From a virus: a DNA stretch of 64,000 bases. Under the pieces are notes generated by a model that searched no databases, had not been told where the DNA came from, and worked only from the letters and a program-made list of their open reading frames with translations. How positions within the stretch are numbered: position 1 is the first letter of the stretch; each line of letters starts with the position of its first letter. The stretch spans positions 1-64,000 of the IMG/VR virus record IMGVR_UViG_3300025073_000043; one strand, 5' to 3'. A program made the position numbers and the translations under genes. Below, one piece after another: positions 1 to 7,861 of the stretch.

Positions 1-131
1 CGGTGCCTGCTGCGGTGCCTGCGGGAATGCCGGTGCCTGCGGGAATGCCGGTGCCTGCTGCGGTGCCTGCGGGAATGCCGGAGCCTGCTGCGGTGCCTGC
101 GGGAATGCCGGAGCCTGCTGCGGTGCTGCAG
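1..131. repeat. Tandem ~30-bp repeat encoding a Pro/Gln-rich tail
   Basis: Units of about 30 bp (GGTGCCTGCTGCGGTGCCTG plus GGGAATGCC, with some units shortened) repeat from the window edge to about 131. On the minus strand they encode APAFPQ and APQQ blocks at the C-terminus of the putative single-strand-binding protein. The array continues past the window start, so its full copy number is unknown. Confidence 0.85.
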
Positions 132-849
132 CGGCGCCTTCCCGCGGCTTCGACAGCAAGAACGTCTTGGCCTTCGCCGCCAAGACCAACATCCGACTGG
201 CGTCGTCATTGTTCCAGCGCAGGAATGCGTCGAGGTCTGCCATCTGCTTCACGATCTGGTCCACCCACGCCTGATCTTTCGGGTGCGCCTGCGGCAGAAA
301 CGTTGACACATACTCCACATCCTGCGGCCGTTTCCCCTTGATCTTTTTCGTCACGGAGACGAGCACCCCCCGCATCGGGTTCGTAATATCCCCGACATGG
401 GGGGACATCATCTGCAGCGTCATCCAGTTCCGGAAAGACTGCGGGAACTGAACCAGCGTGACCGTATCGTCACCCCTGGGTCCGTTCCACGGCAGCGTGC
501 ACTGCGTGTACCACTTCGCGCGAGCCACAGACTGCCCGAGATCGAGATCAGGCCGGACGGCCTGAATCTCGTTGAGGTCCGAACAGCCCTGGCACACCAA
601 CCCGGCCTCCGGGTATGTCAACTGCGGGCAGCGGCACGGCTCCCGCTCAGCGCCGTAGAAATGCGTGTAAACCATCTTGCCCGTCGCGCCCGCAGCGTTG
701 TACGCCCACAGCAGCCGAAAGACCTGCTCCCCCTCGACCCAGTCGTACCGCGGCAGACCGTCAGAATTGAACGCTGCCGCCCTCTCCTTCGCCGCCTGCG
801 CTTCCTGCGCTACTGCATTCATGTTCGGTGCGAAATACTGCTGTACCAT
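1..849 (-). CDS. Putative gp32-like single-stranded DNA-binding protein (C-terminus beyond window)
   Basis: This gene reads 283 codons from ATG at 849 and runs off the window, so its stop is not seen. An AGGGGGA ribosome-binding site lies about 7 bases upstream. A segment near residue 55 reads EGEQVFRLLW, like the opening strand of phage single-strand-binding OB folds. It is followed by a likely zinc ribbon (CRCPQ then CQGC, about residues 80-100). A later GDITNPMRGVLVSVTKK segment is also typical of gp32-like proteins. The tail is low complexity, built from Ala-Pro-Gln-Gln / Ala-Pro-Ala-Phe-Pro-Gln units. It sits downstream of polymerase and helicase genes, which fits a replisome role. The family call rests on motif pattern only; another zinc-ribbon replication protein is possible. 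Confidence 0.5.
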   Translation of the reverse strand, partial: MVQQYFAPNMNAVAQEAQAAKERAAAFNSDGLPRYDWVEGEQVFRLLWAYNAAGATGKMVYTHFYGAEREPCRCPQLTYPEAGLVCQGCSDLNEIQAVRPDLDLGQSVARAKWYTQCTLPWNGPRGDDTVTLVQFPQSFRNWMTLQMMSPHVGDITNPMRGVLVSVTKKIKGKRPQDVEYVSTFLPQAHPKDQAWVDQIVKQMADLDAFLRWNNDDASRMLVLAAKAKTFLLSKPREGAAAAPQQAPAFPQAPQQAPAFPQAPQQAPAFPQAPAFPQAPQQAP

Positions 850-861
850 GCTGGTATCCCC

Positions 862-1746
862 CTATGCCTGTGTCAGTTGTGTGACATACGCTCTATGCAC
901 GGCTGCAGCACGGAAGAATGTGCTCTCCCGCCCGGAGCGCCAAACTTCCAACTGCTGCGTCGGTTCTACTTTCTTGGGATTCGCATACTCAGGATACGCA
1001 CTGAGTTCATGCATGAACCAAGAACGGAGGTTATCTGTGTCAAACGTCTTGACAGTCACTTCGGCCGCAGCGCCGGGGAACCCAGACTCGATGTACACCT
1101 TCAGAAGCCCGGCATACACGCGCAGCCATCGAGTTCGGCTCACGACGCGGACAGTCCGTCTTGTCCGCCACCAAATAGCCCCCGCTTCGTCGGGCGAATG
1201 CCGCACCTCAGCGTGCCCGACGTTCGGCACTAGCGCCCGCGGGTCACACCACGCGTACCCGACACTATTCACCGAACAACGCGCCCCGACAAACGACTGG
1301 TGAGAGCCGGAGTCTTTCAGCATGTGATCGATAATCCCGATCGTGTGGCACACAAACCGGATCTCAGCATTCGCCGGGTCAGGGCCGCAACGTTCGACCA
1401 GCCACCGCAGATGCCCCAAGCGCTCTGTCAACAACTGAAGACCCCAAGCCGGCAATTCCTGCACGACCAAGTCCCCGCTATCCGACGGCGGGAAATGGAA
1501 GGGTACCCATACGCTCGCTGTCTTATGCTCGGGAGCCTCCCAGTACGCGTAATCCTGCGTCGGGGCCAACGACACATACCTGCACGGCAGCGCAGCCCGT
1601 GTAAGGCATACGACCGGCGGTACCAGGCCCGGCAGATAATCATCGACCGCCTGCGAAGCCCAAGCGATCTCCGCAATCAACGGCTCAGGAATGCCCGCCT
1701 TACGACAGACCCAAATCGTCCCGAGGTAGTGATCAGGGAACTGCAT
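862..1746 (-). CDS. Hypothetical protein (294 aa) in replication module
   Basis: The 294-residue protein has no motif I recognise. It is rich in Trp, Arg and His and contains scattered Cys. There is no signal peptide or membrane segment. Its ATG overlaps the TGA of the upstream gene by one base (TGATG), so translation is probably coupled. It lies between the possible recombination mediator and the putative single-strand-binding protein, which suggests but does not prove a role in replication or recombination. Confidence 0.7.
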   Translation of the reverse strand: MQFPDHYLGTIWVCRKAGIPEPLIAEIAWASQAVDDYLPGLVPPVVCLTRAALPCRYVSLAPTQDYAYWEAPEHKTASVWVPFHFPPSDSGDLVVQELPAWGLQLLTERLGHLRWLVERCGPDPANAEIRFVCHTIGIIDHMLKDSGSHQSFVGARCSVNSVGYAWCDPRALVPNVGHAEVRHSPDEAGAIWWRTRRTVRVVSRTRWLRVYAGLLKVYIESGFPGAAAEVTVKTFDTDNLRSWFMHELSAYPEYANPKKVEPTQQLEVWRSGRESTFFRAAAVHRAYVTQLTQA

Positions 1747-2222
1747 CAGACCCCGCCCTCTCGCCGTCTATTGCGACTGATCTCGATCAGGAAATCCTTA
1801 CGATCAGTCAACAGATTCCGGACAGACCACGCTGCGTTCTTCACCGCCTCCAACTGGATCATCTGCCACTCCCAAGAGTCGGCATCGGCACGATCAGCAG
1901 CAGCGGACTTCACCTCGTCATTTGAAATCCGCGACCCGGCGGAGCTATACTCCTTCCGCATCGCCCGAGCATACTGCCGCTCCGACTTCTTGGCGCTGTA
2001 CTCAATCTGGCGCAGTTTCGTTCCGGCTTCGTTCAGGACGGCACACACGCCCGCGAATGCCTCGCCGTGGTGCACGAACTCAAACGAGTCCATCTGCGTA
2101 GAATAGCCGCAGCACAGGACGGCGTACAAATGGTCGAACAATTGTGGGTGGGGATGAACACCCACCTGCACCGCCCCGTCGAGCAACTGGTTGATCAGGA
2201 TTTCCTGCGCCGTCTGCGACAT
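1746..2222 (-). CDS. Hypothetical helical protein, possible UvsY-like recombination mediator
   Basis: The start is ATG at 2222, with GGGGG four bases upstream; a GTG at 2225 is also possible but too close to that site. The 158-residue protein is mostly helical. A basic helix (KKSERQYARAMRKEY) leads to a conserved-looking stretch with S-N-D-E-V-K-S-A-A-A-D, and then to an amphipathic helix ending NLLTDRKDFLIEISR. This order resembles T4 UvsY, the mediator that loads UvsX on single-stranded DNA, and the gene sits between the polymerase and the SSB-like gene. The similarity is a pattern judgement only. A promoter-like site lies just upstream, at the polymerase stop codon. Confidence 0.55.
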   Translation of the reverse strand: MSQTAQEILINQLLDGAVQVGVHPHPQLFDHLYAVLCCGYSTQMDSFEFVHHGEAFAGVCAVLNEAGTKLRQIEYSAKKSERQYARAMRKEYSSAGSRISNDEVKSAAADRADADSWEWQMIQLEAVKNAAWSVRNLLTDRKDFLIEISRNRRREGGV

Positions 2223-2242
2223 CACGCCCCCCTACAACCGCA

Positions 2243-2251
2243 CATATACCA
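2243..2251 (-). promoter_or_regulatory. Extended -10 promoter-like site TGGTATATG
   Basis: On the minus strand the sequence TGTAGTGGTATATGTG lies directly at the polymerase stop codon and about 20 bases before the next ATG. It contains the extended -10 form TG-n-TATAnn. There is no convincing -35. It matches sites at 6267, 13095, 15904 and 16813. Confidence 0.45.
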
Positions 2252-5035
2252 CTACATCGAAGTAAACTGCACCTGCGCACAGAGAGAGCCATCAGGAAGC
2301 GCCGCTGTCTGCACCTGTCGGAATGTCTCCCACGCTGACACTACAGCGCATACGGCATCCACCTTTTCGGCCGGACCAGTCAACGTCATGGTAAGGTTCG
2401 GGAAATCGAACTCAGCCGGAACCAACTTGCCCCAACTGACACCGACCTCCGGGTCCGCCTTCAACGGGCACACAATCCACGGCCAACGAATCGGAGGCAT
2501 TATCTGCATCTCGCGGATTGCCAGCTTCGCGGCGTACAGCAGTTCATCGGGCGCGACGGACGATAGAACCGAGTCATGGATGAAGCCGAACAAGTACGAT
2601 TTGAGTTCTGCCGTTTGCATTTCCCGCCACATGTGGATGATCGCATCAGCGGTAATATCGGACGCCGTACCCTGCACGGGAGAATTGACCGCGATCCGCG
2701 CCGCTTTAGCGGCCTCTTTCTTGTTATCGCTGTACACCGTCGGCACAGGCCGTCGTCGGCCGGTGGACAAGTTATAGACGTACCCGTGTTTACGAAGAAA
2801 CGCAGTCATCAGATCGATGTACGTGCGGATGCCGGGGAACTCGGTGAAGATCGAGTCTATCAACGATTGCGCCTCCGATTCCGTGATCTGAAGCACAATA
2901 GCGATAGCGTAAGCCGACCGCCCGTAAATCAGGCCGAATACCACGGTTTTCGTGATCCGCCGTTGTTCCTTCGTGACAATTTCAGGCGCGACGTGAAAGA
3001 GCCTAGCCGCTGTCATCCGGTGAATATCAGCACCAGACGCGAATGAGGCCAACAAGTATTGATCGCCCGAAAGACAGGCCAACACCCGCAACTCACACTG
3101 GCTCTGGTCCACACTCAAGATCAGACCGAGGGGAGCGTCAGGCACAAAAGCGTCCTTCACACCGTACTTCGCTGGAAGCGTGTGCAACGACGGTTCACTC
3201 GCTGCCGTCCGACCTGATGCAGTACACCCGATCCAATACGTCGTGTGCACACACCCGTCTGACCCGATATGTCCGGGAAGCGGCTTCAAGTACATCTTGT
3301 AGATCTGGTTCTCATGGGCGTACTCGCCGTACCGCCCTAGAAACTCCACAGCCGCCTGCCAGATGTCCTGGTTTGGTGAACCGTCTCGCGTACGCGCGAT
3401 GCAGTACAACAGGGCGTGCTCGCGGTACTTGGCTGCAGCGGAGTAGCTGGTCTCTTCGCCGCCGTCCTTTGTCTGCCGCGTCTTGATCGCATCCTCGTGT
3501 GGCGGAATCTGCAACACCTCGTAGAGCAGGAAGCGCAAGTCTCCCGACGCAGCGGGGCGAAACTTGGCCGGCCGTTTCTTCGTCACCAACCCGCGCTGCT
3601 CCAAGTGCGCAGCGAACATAGCAGCAAGCGGCGTGCTGTTGAACCAAATCTCGAAATCGTCCAGAGCGCGGCGAAAAGTCAGCAATGAGGCGTCCAACAC
3701 AGTGCGGTCTACCCGCACGCCGCGAAGCTCCATGTCCGACATCGGCAGGATTTGATCCAGCACCAACGCGCGGTAACCCGGCAACGTGCCTTGCTCCACC
3801 AACCGCCGCTCCATGACACCAGTCAATTGCCACGTCTTGTCAGCATCCCCGCACGCATAGTCCACTAACGTCTGCACGGGCACCTGCTCCAACTGAGCGT
3901 ACCCTTTCAGTTTACGGAGTGCCGCTTTCATCTCGTGCTTATGTGCAAACTGGCGTAGATGGATTGCAGCCAAACTCTCCAAGTCATGCGGCGTCGTATC
4001 CCCGTCCAACCAGTACGACGACAACAGCGTATCGTGTTGAATGTGCCGCACCTCAATCCCAGCGAGACACAAGATCTTCAGATCGAACTTCAGATTCTGG
4101 TTTGACACAGGAACATCAGTTAACAGCTTGTTCATCAATGATCGGACAGTGTCCCGCCATGCCGGAGAACAGCCTGGAATAGCGGCATGATCCCAAGGGA
4201 CGAACACGGCCTTACCCGGCCCCCACGACAGCCCGAACCCGACCATCCGGTCTTCGAGCCCCAGACCAAGACCCTCGATGTCGATCACCACGTACCCTAC
4301 GGTACCGAACAAAAACTGTTCGCGCAGAGTATCGACCAACTCCGACAATACCTCCGTTCCCCGGTAACCTGGTTCGATCATCGTGTAGTGCATCTCAGCG
4401 GCGCCCCCATCCGCCAACTCTCGGGCACGGATTAGATCAGCCAGAGCGATTGATGCGTACTGCTGTTTTTTCTTCTCGTCTTGCCCGTACAGCGTTGCTG
4501 CCGGGTGATACGTTGCCAGTACGGGTACTGCCGGTACTTGCGGACCGACCTGCATCAAATACGCGTTACCCGGCTCCAACGACAGTACGTGCTGCCAGTC
4601 CAGTGTGAAGTTCCGCTCCCTCGCTGTATGAACAGCCTTCAGCCCCGTGAAGTAATGGATCGCTGTCTCGCCCACGGCGACAATGACTTTCGGCTTAATC
4701 CGCACTAGGTCTTCCCACAGTTGCTCGTGGCACCGCAGGATGGCATCTTGCGGCGGCTTAGCAATGTGCTTGATCTGTTGGCCTGGCCGCTGCACATAGC
4801 CGGGAAAACACCGGATGACATTAGTAATCCAAGCGCGCTGGTGCAAGCCAGCCTGCTGCAACCACGCATCTAACCGCTCTCCAGCTTTCCCGACGAACAC
4901 ACGGCCGACCCTGTTCTCCGACGGACCAGGCGCCTCACCGACGATCAACACATCAGCAGCGTCCGGTCCACGGGCAGAGCAAGCCCGCGCTGTCTGAGCC
5001 AACGGACACCCGTAACACCTGCAACGATCAGACAT
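2252..5035 (-). CDS. Uracil-DNA glycosylase / family A DNA polymerase fusion
   Basis: The 927-residue protein joins two enzymes. Residues 1-205 form a family-4-type uracil-DNA glycosylase: GEAPG at 33-37, a FVGKAG loop at 47-52, Cys 7, 10, 76 and 102 placed for an iron-sulfur cluster, and YHPAATL near 176. Residues 245-410 carry the 3'-5' exonuclease motifs (D252xE254, N312-D318, Y393-D397). The polymerase palm and fingers follow, with motif A VDQSQCELR (D643) and the O-helix residues R692, K696, F700 and Y704. Motif C reads His-Asp-Ser (820-822) where Pol I has His-Asp-Glu. This is the replicative polymerase. Its start has a GGAGAA site and overlaps the upstream gene by 8 bases. A UDG-like domain fused to Pol I is known from SPO1-type phages. 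Confidence 0.95.
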   Translation of the reverse strand: MSDRCRCYGCPLAQTARACSARGPDAADVLIVGEAPGPSENRVGRVFVGKAGERLDAWLQQAGLHQRAWITNVIRCFPGYVQRPGQQIKHIAKPPQDAILRCHEQLWEDLVRIKPKVIVAVGETAIHYFTGLKAVHTARERNFTLDWQHVLSLEPGNAYLMQVGPQVPAVPVLATYHPAATLYGQDEKKKQQYASIALADLIRARELADGGAAEMHYTMIEPGYRGTEVLSELVDTLREQFLFGTVGYVVIDIEGLGLGLEDRMVGFGLSWGPGKAVFVPWDHAAIPGCSPAWRDTVRSLMNKLLTDVPVSNQNLKFDLKILCLAGIEVRHIQHDTLLSSYWLDGDTTPHDLESLAAIHLRQFAHKHEMKAALRKLKGYAQLEQVPVQTLVDYACGDADKTWQLTGVMERRLVEQGTLPGYRALVLDQILPMSDMELRGVRVDRTVLDASLLTFRRALDDFEIWFNSTPLAAMFAAHLEQRGLVTKKRPAKFRPAASGDLRFLLYEVLQIPPHEDAIKTRQTKDGGEETSYSAAAKYREHALLYCIARTRDGSPNQDIWQAAVEFLGRYGEYAHENQIYKMYLKPLPGHIGSDGCVHTTYWIGCTASGRTAASEPSLHTLPAKYGVKDAFVPDAPLGLILSVDQSQCELRVLACLSGDQYLLASFASGADIHRMTAARLFHVAPEIVTKEQRRITKTVVFGLIYGRSAYAIAIVLQITESEAQSLIDSIFTEFPGIRTYIDLMTAFLRKHGYVYNLSTGRRRPVPTVYSDNKKEAAKAARIAVNSPVQGTASDITADAIIHMWREMQTAELKSYLFGFIHDSVLSSVAPDELLYAAKLAIREMQIMPPIRWPWIVCPLKADPEVGVSWGKLVPAEFDFPNLTMTLTGPAEKVDAVCAVVSAWETFRQVQTAALPDGSLCAQVQFTSM

Positions 5036-5666
5036 CAGTTCTCCACGTCAGCCCGACCAGCTTTCCATTCACGATTTCCACCGTAGCGGGGCGCTCGCAC
5101 AGAATCACCGTGCCGGGCATGATCCACATGGCGAAGCACGCACCCGCTATCTCCTGGTGCAGCCGGAGCTTTTCCGCAGCCTCCGGCGCGTACTCCACCA
5201 GCCGCGCCCCGTACCCGTAGAATGCCAGCCATCCCGAGTCCCAGAGCGAGGCCCAGAGCGAGTCACTGAGCGAGGCCCAGAGCGAGGCCCAGAGCGAGTC
5301 ACTGAGCGAGTCACTGAGCGAGGCCCAGAGCGAGGCCCTGAGCGAGGCCCTGAGCGAGGCCCAGAGCGAGTCACTGAGCGAGGCCCAGAGCGAGTCACTG
5401 AGCGAGGCCCAGAGCGAGTCACTGAGCGAGGCCCTGAGCGAGTCACTGAGCGAGGCCCTGAGCGAGGCGCATTCCGCCGCCCCCGCCTGCGGCGTCAGCA
5501 CCCACACCACGCCATCAACTTTGACCCCCGCGATCCTGGTCAGCTTGCGGACGGTGGCCTCCGCCCGAGGCCGGTCCGCGGGCTCCGTGCTCGTCGCCGC
5601 GCGAAATGCCGCGGCGCGGTACTCGATCAGTGCCTGCTCCTGTTCCGCTGTCAGTTTGTTTATCAT
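5028..5666 (-). CDS. Tetrapeptide-repeat protein, DUF6745-like
   Basis: The 212-residue protein has a helical N-terminus (1-45), a short beta stretch, then 20 tandem tetrapeptides of the form [A/D]-S-L-[W/R/S] at residues 67-146. The last unit is degenerate (DSGW). The C-terminal 65 residues include GWLAFYGYG and a strand ending VILCERPATVEI. This plan resembles DUF6745-type bacterial proteins with DSV/ASV repeats before a C-terminal CERP segment; function is unknown there too. The repeats could form a small solenoid. The start has a GGGGGGT site, and the end overlaps the polymerase start, so the two are probably cotranslated. Confidence 0.8.
   Translation of the reverse strand: MINKLTAEQEQALIEYRAAAFRAATSTEPADRPRAEATVRKLTRIAGVKVDGVVWVLTPQAGAAECASLRASLSDSLRASLSDSLWASLSDSLWASLSDSLWASLRASLRASLWASLSDSLSDSLWASLWASLSDSLWASLWDSGWLAFYGYGARLVEYAPEAAEKLRLHQEIAGACFAMWIMPGTVILCERPATVEIVNGKLVGLTWRTDV
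5229..5468. repeat. 20-unit 12-bp tandem repeat inside a gene
   Basis: Twelve-base units alternate between GAGGCCCAGAGC, GAGGCCCTGAGC and GAGTCACTGAGC on the plus strand, without interruption and always in frame. On the minus strand each unit encodes one tetrapeptide. Near-identity of units at DNA level suggests recent expansion by slippage or unequal recombination, so copy number may vary between isolates. Confidence 0.95.
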
Positions 5667-5681
5667 CGTACCCCCCGAGTA

Positions 5682-6248
5682 TCACTCCACCACTTCACCG
5701 ATCTGTCCCTCCACATGCGGACAGACGGCAGCAGCCAGGTCCAGCCGGACGTTACCTCCGCTATTCTTCAGGGCCAGAAGTGCCCCACGGCCGTCCGCCA
5801 ACAAGACGATCGCCCCGTCGTCAAGAATGAGCATGTAGTCTACCGCTACTTTACCAACATAACCCAGTGCCACGAACTGCACGTCACCCGCCGGCGTCAG
5901 CGCCCACACCACACCGGGTTTCAGCGTGATGCTGCGAAGATCCGTAGCAGGAAACACAGACACCCGCGTGGACAACGGCGCACGCAGAACTACCAGAGCG
6001 CTGTTGCTGGATATTCTGCCCGGAGGCGTCAAAGACACCAAGTGCGACGGAGTATAAAAAACCGAACATGCCAGTATGCGCCCATCAGTAGTCATTACGT
6101 TTTGATGCACCGGCACATACCACGTGAACCCGGCCGTACCGTCTTTCCGCCCGAGCACTACAGCGAATTTATCACAGTCGGCACACGAAACAACTGTACC
6201 GGGCACGCCCGGCTGAACACCCTGTGCGTCAACGGACCAAGTCTTCAT
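5682..6248 (-). CDS. Hypothetical protein (188 aa)
   Basis: The protein is beta-rich, with several short hydrophobic strands (for example VVWALTPAGDVQFVAL, IVLLADGRGALLAL). It contains a CADC pair near residue 22 but no complete zinc motif. There is no membrane segment. The start ATG has a strong AGGAGGGC site and lies about 20 bases below a promoter-like sequence. It overlaps the sigma-like gene by 20 bases. Function is not recognised. Confidence 0.75.
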   Translation of the reverse strand: MKTWSVDAQGVQPGVPGTVVSCADCDKFAVVLGRKDGTAGFTWYVPVHQNVMTTDGRILACSVFYTPSHLVSLTPPGRISSNSALVVLRAPLSTRVSVFPATDLRSITLKPGVVWALTPAGDVQFVALGYVGKVAVDYMLILDDGAIVLLADGRGALLALKNSGGNVRLDLAAAVCPHVEGQIGEVVE

Positions 6249-6816
6249 CGCCGCCCTCCTGCACTACATATACCAAAGCGGCGGCAATCTGCCGAAACGC
6301 GATATTCACCCTGTACTGCGACACACGCAGCCGACGAGCCACCAGTGCAGCCGACAGCAATGACGTTCTATGCGCACCAGCGGCACGCTCCTCGTCTGTC
6401 ACCTCGGGCCGCAAAAGATGAACGTCCAGCACAGCCAGAGCCAGAGGGTGAGGCTGCAGCCTGCGACGCAGAGCGCGAAACACACGCGCTACCCGCCACC
6501 GCCGTTCGGCGGCGTCCCATTCTTCATCCGGCCCCATGCCAGATGCCGGGGGACCGCCGCCCTCGTCTGCCGCAAGCGGCGTGTCTACCCGCGGGTCACG
6601 GGCAGGCCACAACCGGTACCGCAGTACCCGCGTCATCCGCCTGTCTGCCACCGTAGTCTTCAGCCGAGACAAACCGTCACCATCAAGACCGGGGCAACGC
6701 TGCAACACCTCCGACACCGCCAGCGCAGCTTCCTGCTCCAGATCAGCCGGTTCCAGATCGTGCACGGAAGGAAAACGTGCAAGCCTACTCCGCGCCATTG
6801 CCGAATACGAATACAT
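6229..6816 (-). CDS. Sigma-factor-like transcription regulator
   Basis: I choose ATG at 6816 because AGGGGGGG sits directly upstream and this start avoids overlapping the preceding gene. The 195-residue protein has a region-2-like segment at about 24-70, where DLEQEAALAVSEVLQ is followed by an Arg-rich helix. Near the C-terminus, LVARRLRVSQYRVN fits the helix-turn-helix of sigma region 4. An acidic linker with Gly and Pro joins them, as in short ECF-type sigma factors. It may direct host RNA polymerase to phage promoters. The identity is inferred from pattern; a plain helix-turn-helix regulator is possible. Confidence 0.55.
   Translation of the reverse strand: MYSYSAMARSRLARFPSVHDLEPADLEQEAALAVSEVLQRCPGLDGDGLSRLKTTVADRRMTRVLRYRLWPARDPRVDTPLAADEGGGPPASGMGPDEEWDAAERRWRVARVFRALRRRLQPHPLALAVLDVHLLRPEVTDEERAAGAHRTSLLSAALVARRLRVSQYRVNIAFRQIAAALVYVVQEGGDEDLVR
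6267..6275 (-). promoter_or_regulatory. Extended -10 promoter-like site TGGTATATG
   Basis: The minus-strand sequence CTTTGGTATATGTAGTG lies inside the 3' end of the sigma-like gene, about 20 bases before the start of the 188-residue gene. It belongs to the same motif set as the sites at 2243, 13095, 15904 and 16813. Confidence 0.4.
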
Positions 6817-6830
6817 GCCGCCCCCCCTGA

Positions 6831-7214
6831 TCAGAGTTCGATCCCCGCTCGATTGCACACGCGCCGCGCTGCTTCCTCAAACCCGAACCACGCCAGCAGG
6901 TTCTGATTCTGCTGGTCCAACGCCAGCGGGTCTTCCGAGTCCCACTTCTCAGCGAACAACGCTGCTGGACACGACTCTCCGGCGCAAGACAGCAGTTCGG
7001 CCAGCATTCGGTTGATCTCCGCCTTGTGCGTCCCGTAAAACAGCACGGTGTCCTCGTAATAAACCAGAGTGTCCACGATCCCCGACACACAGCCGTCCCG
7101 CGCCAAATCGGCAGCAACCGACTGTACGTCGCCGTCCCGTTCCTCCGCCTCTTTCCGCAGCCACTGAACAACGACATCTTCCAACTTCGTTTCTGCCGTC
7201 AATTCGTTCGACAT
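6831..7214 (-). CDS. Small hypothetical protein, DUF7222-like
   Basis: The 127-residue acidic protein contains GCVSGIVDTLVYYEDTVLF near residue 42 and ends with LLAWFGFEEAARRV. These two signatures recall a small phage protein family I know as DUF7222, which has no assigned function. The ATG follows a GGAGGAAG site. The gene is spaced 14 bases from the sigma-like gene and is probably in the same operon. The family name is from memory and should be treated as tentative. Confidence 0.65.
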   Translation of the reverse strand: MSNELTAETKLEDVVVQWLRKEAEERDGDVQSVAADLARDGCVSGIVDTLVYYEDTVLFYGTHKAEINRMLAELLSCAGESCPAALFAEKWDSEDPLALDQQNQNLLAWFGFEEAARRVCNRAGIEL

Positions 7215-7236
7215 CGTCTTCCTCCGATTTCCTGAA

Positions 7237-7446
7237 TTATCCGACCTCGACGACGAGTACCTTAACGATCCGCACTACGCGGTTGGCATCATCCCAGGCC
7301 GCCCCACCAGCTTTCCGGTACTTCCGAATCTGCAGGTTGCAACCCGCCCTGTCCACGTCAAGGGCAGAAACGTCCAGCCAAGTGTGACCATCATCCTCAC
7401 ACTTCCTGATAGGGACATACGCCGTGATTGAATGAATGAGCGGCAT
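7237..7446 (-). CDS. Small hypothetical protein (69 aa)
   Basis: The start is ATG at 7446, just after the stop of the zinc-ribbon gene, with GGTGAGAAG upstream. A longer reading would run into that gene. The protein is mostly beta with basic patches (CNLQIRKYRKAGG) and two Cys. No domain is recognised. Confidence 0.6.
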   Translation of the reverse strand: MPLIHSITAYVPIRKCEDDGHTWLDVSALDVDRAGCNLQIRKYRKAGGAAWDDANRVVRIVKVLVVEVG

Positions 7447-7451
7447 TCTTC

Positions 7452-7742
7452 TCACCCCACCTGCGTCAAAAGACGCGTTTTCGGGTTGAACCAGCCGTGG
7501 CGACGACCGACACCGGCGGCCCCCAGGGTCACAAAATCGAAGTAGCACTGTTCGGTCGGATTCGGATCAGGGTCGAAGAACGGACGGACGATCTCGAACG
7601 ACTCTCCAAGATAAATGGCGTGAACCGTGTACAGCGCACCACAGCGCGTACACTTGACTACGCTCCTCGTCTTCGTACCGTTACCGGGATCAGTCGCCAG
7701 CTTACATGCACAGGCAGGGCATCCATCCGTCTTCATCGGCAT
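7452..7742 (-). CDS. Zinc-ribbon protein (96 aa)
   Basis: CPAC at residues 8-11 and CTRC at 31-34 form a four-cysteine zinc ribbon spanning the N-terminal third. The rest is aromatic and unrecognised. It is preceded by a GGAGGCG site, and a promoter-like sequence lies about 25-50 bases upstream, so it may open a short operon that includes the next two genes. A nucleic-acid-binding role is a reasonable guess only. Confidence 0.7.
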   Translation of the reverse strand: MPMKTDGCPACACKLATDPGNGTKTRSVVKCTRCGALYTVHAIYLGESFEIVRPFFDPDPNPTEQCYFDFVTLGAAGVGRRHGWFNPKTRLLTQVG

Positions 7743-7764
7743 CGCCTCCGGTTATCACCCAGCC

Positions 7765-7794
7765 CGATTACCATGCAATCAGCGTGCCAGTCAA
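7765..7794 (-). promoter_or_regulatory. Candidate sigma-70-type promoter
   Basis: On the minus strand TTGACT (7789-7794) is followed after 18 bases by TAATCG (7765-7770), with TG one base before the -10 (TGGTAATCG). It lies in the 119-base gap upstream of the zinc-ribbon gene. This gap is the longest in the replication half apart from the one before the UvsW-like gene. Confidence 0.4.
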
Positions 7795-7861
7795 GCCCTA
7801 TTTTTCGTAACCAGCGAGAACCAAAGCAAACTGATTACCCGTAACAGAAGTGAGACAGCAC

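Noticed and set aside
5229-5468. Possible CRISPR array
   Set aside because: The units are contiguous with no unique spacers, have a 12-bp period and stay in frame within a gene.
5157-6656. Long plus-strand reading frame (499 codons) over the repeat gene
   Set aside because: It is the complement of the 12-bp repeat and of well-supported minus-strand genes with good ribosome-binding sites. Its product is low complexity and no other gene in the window is on the plus strand.
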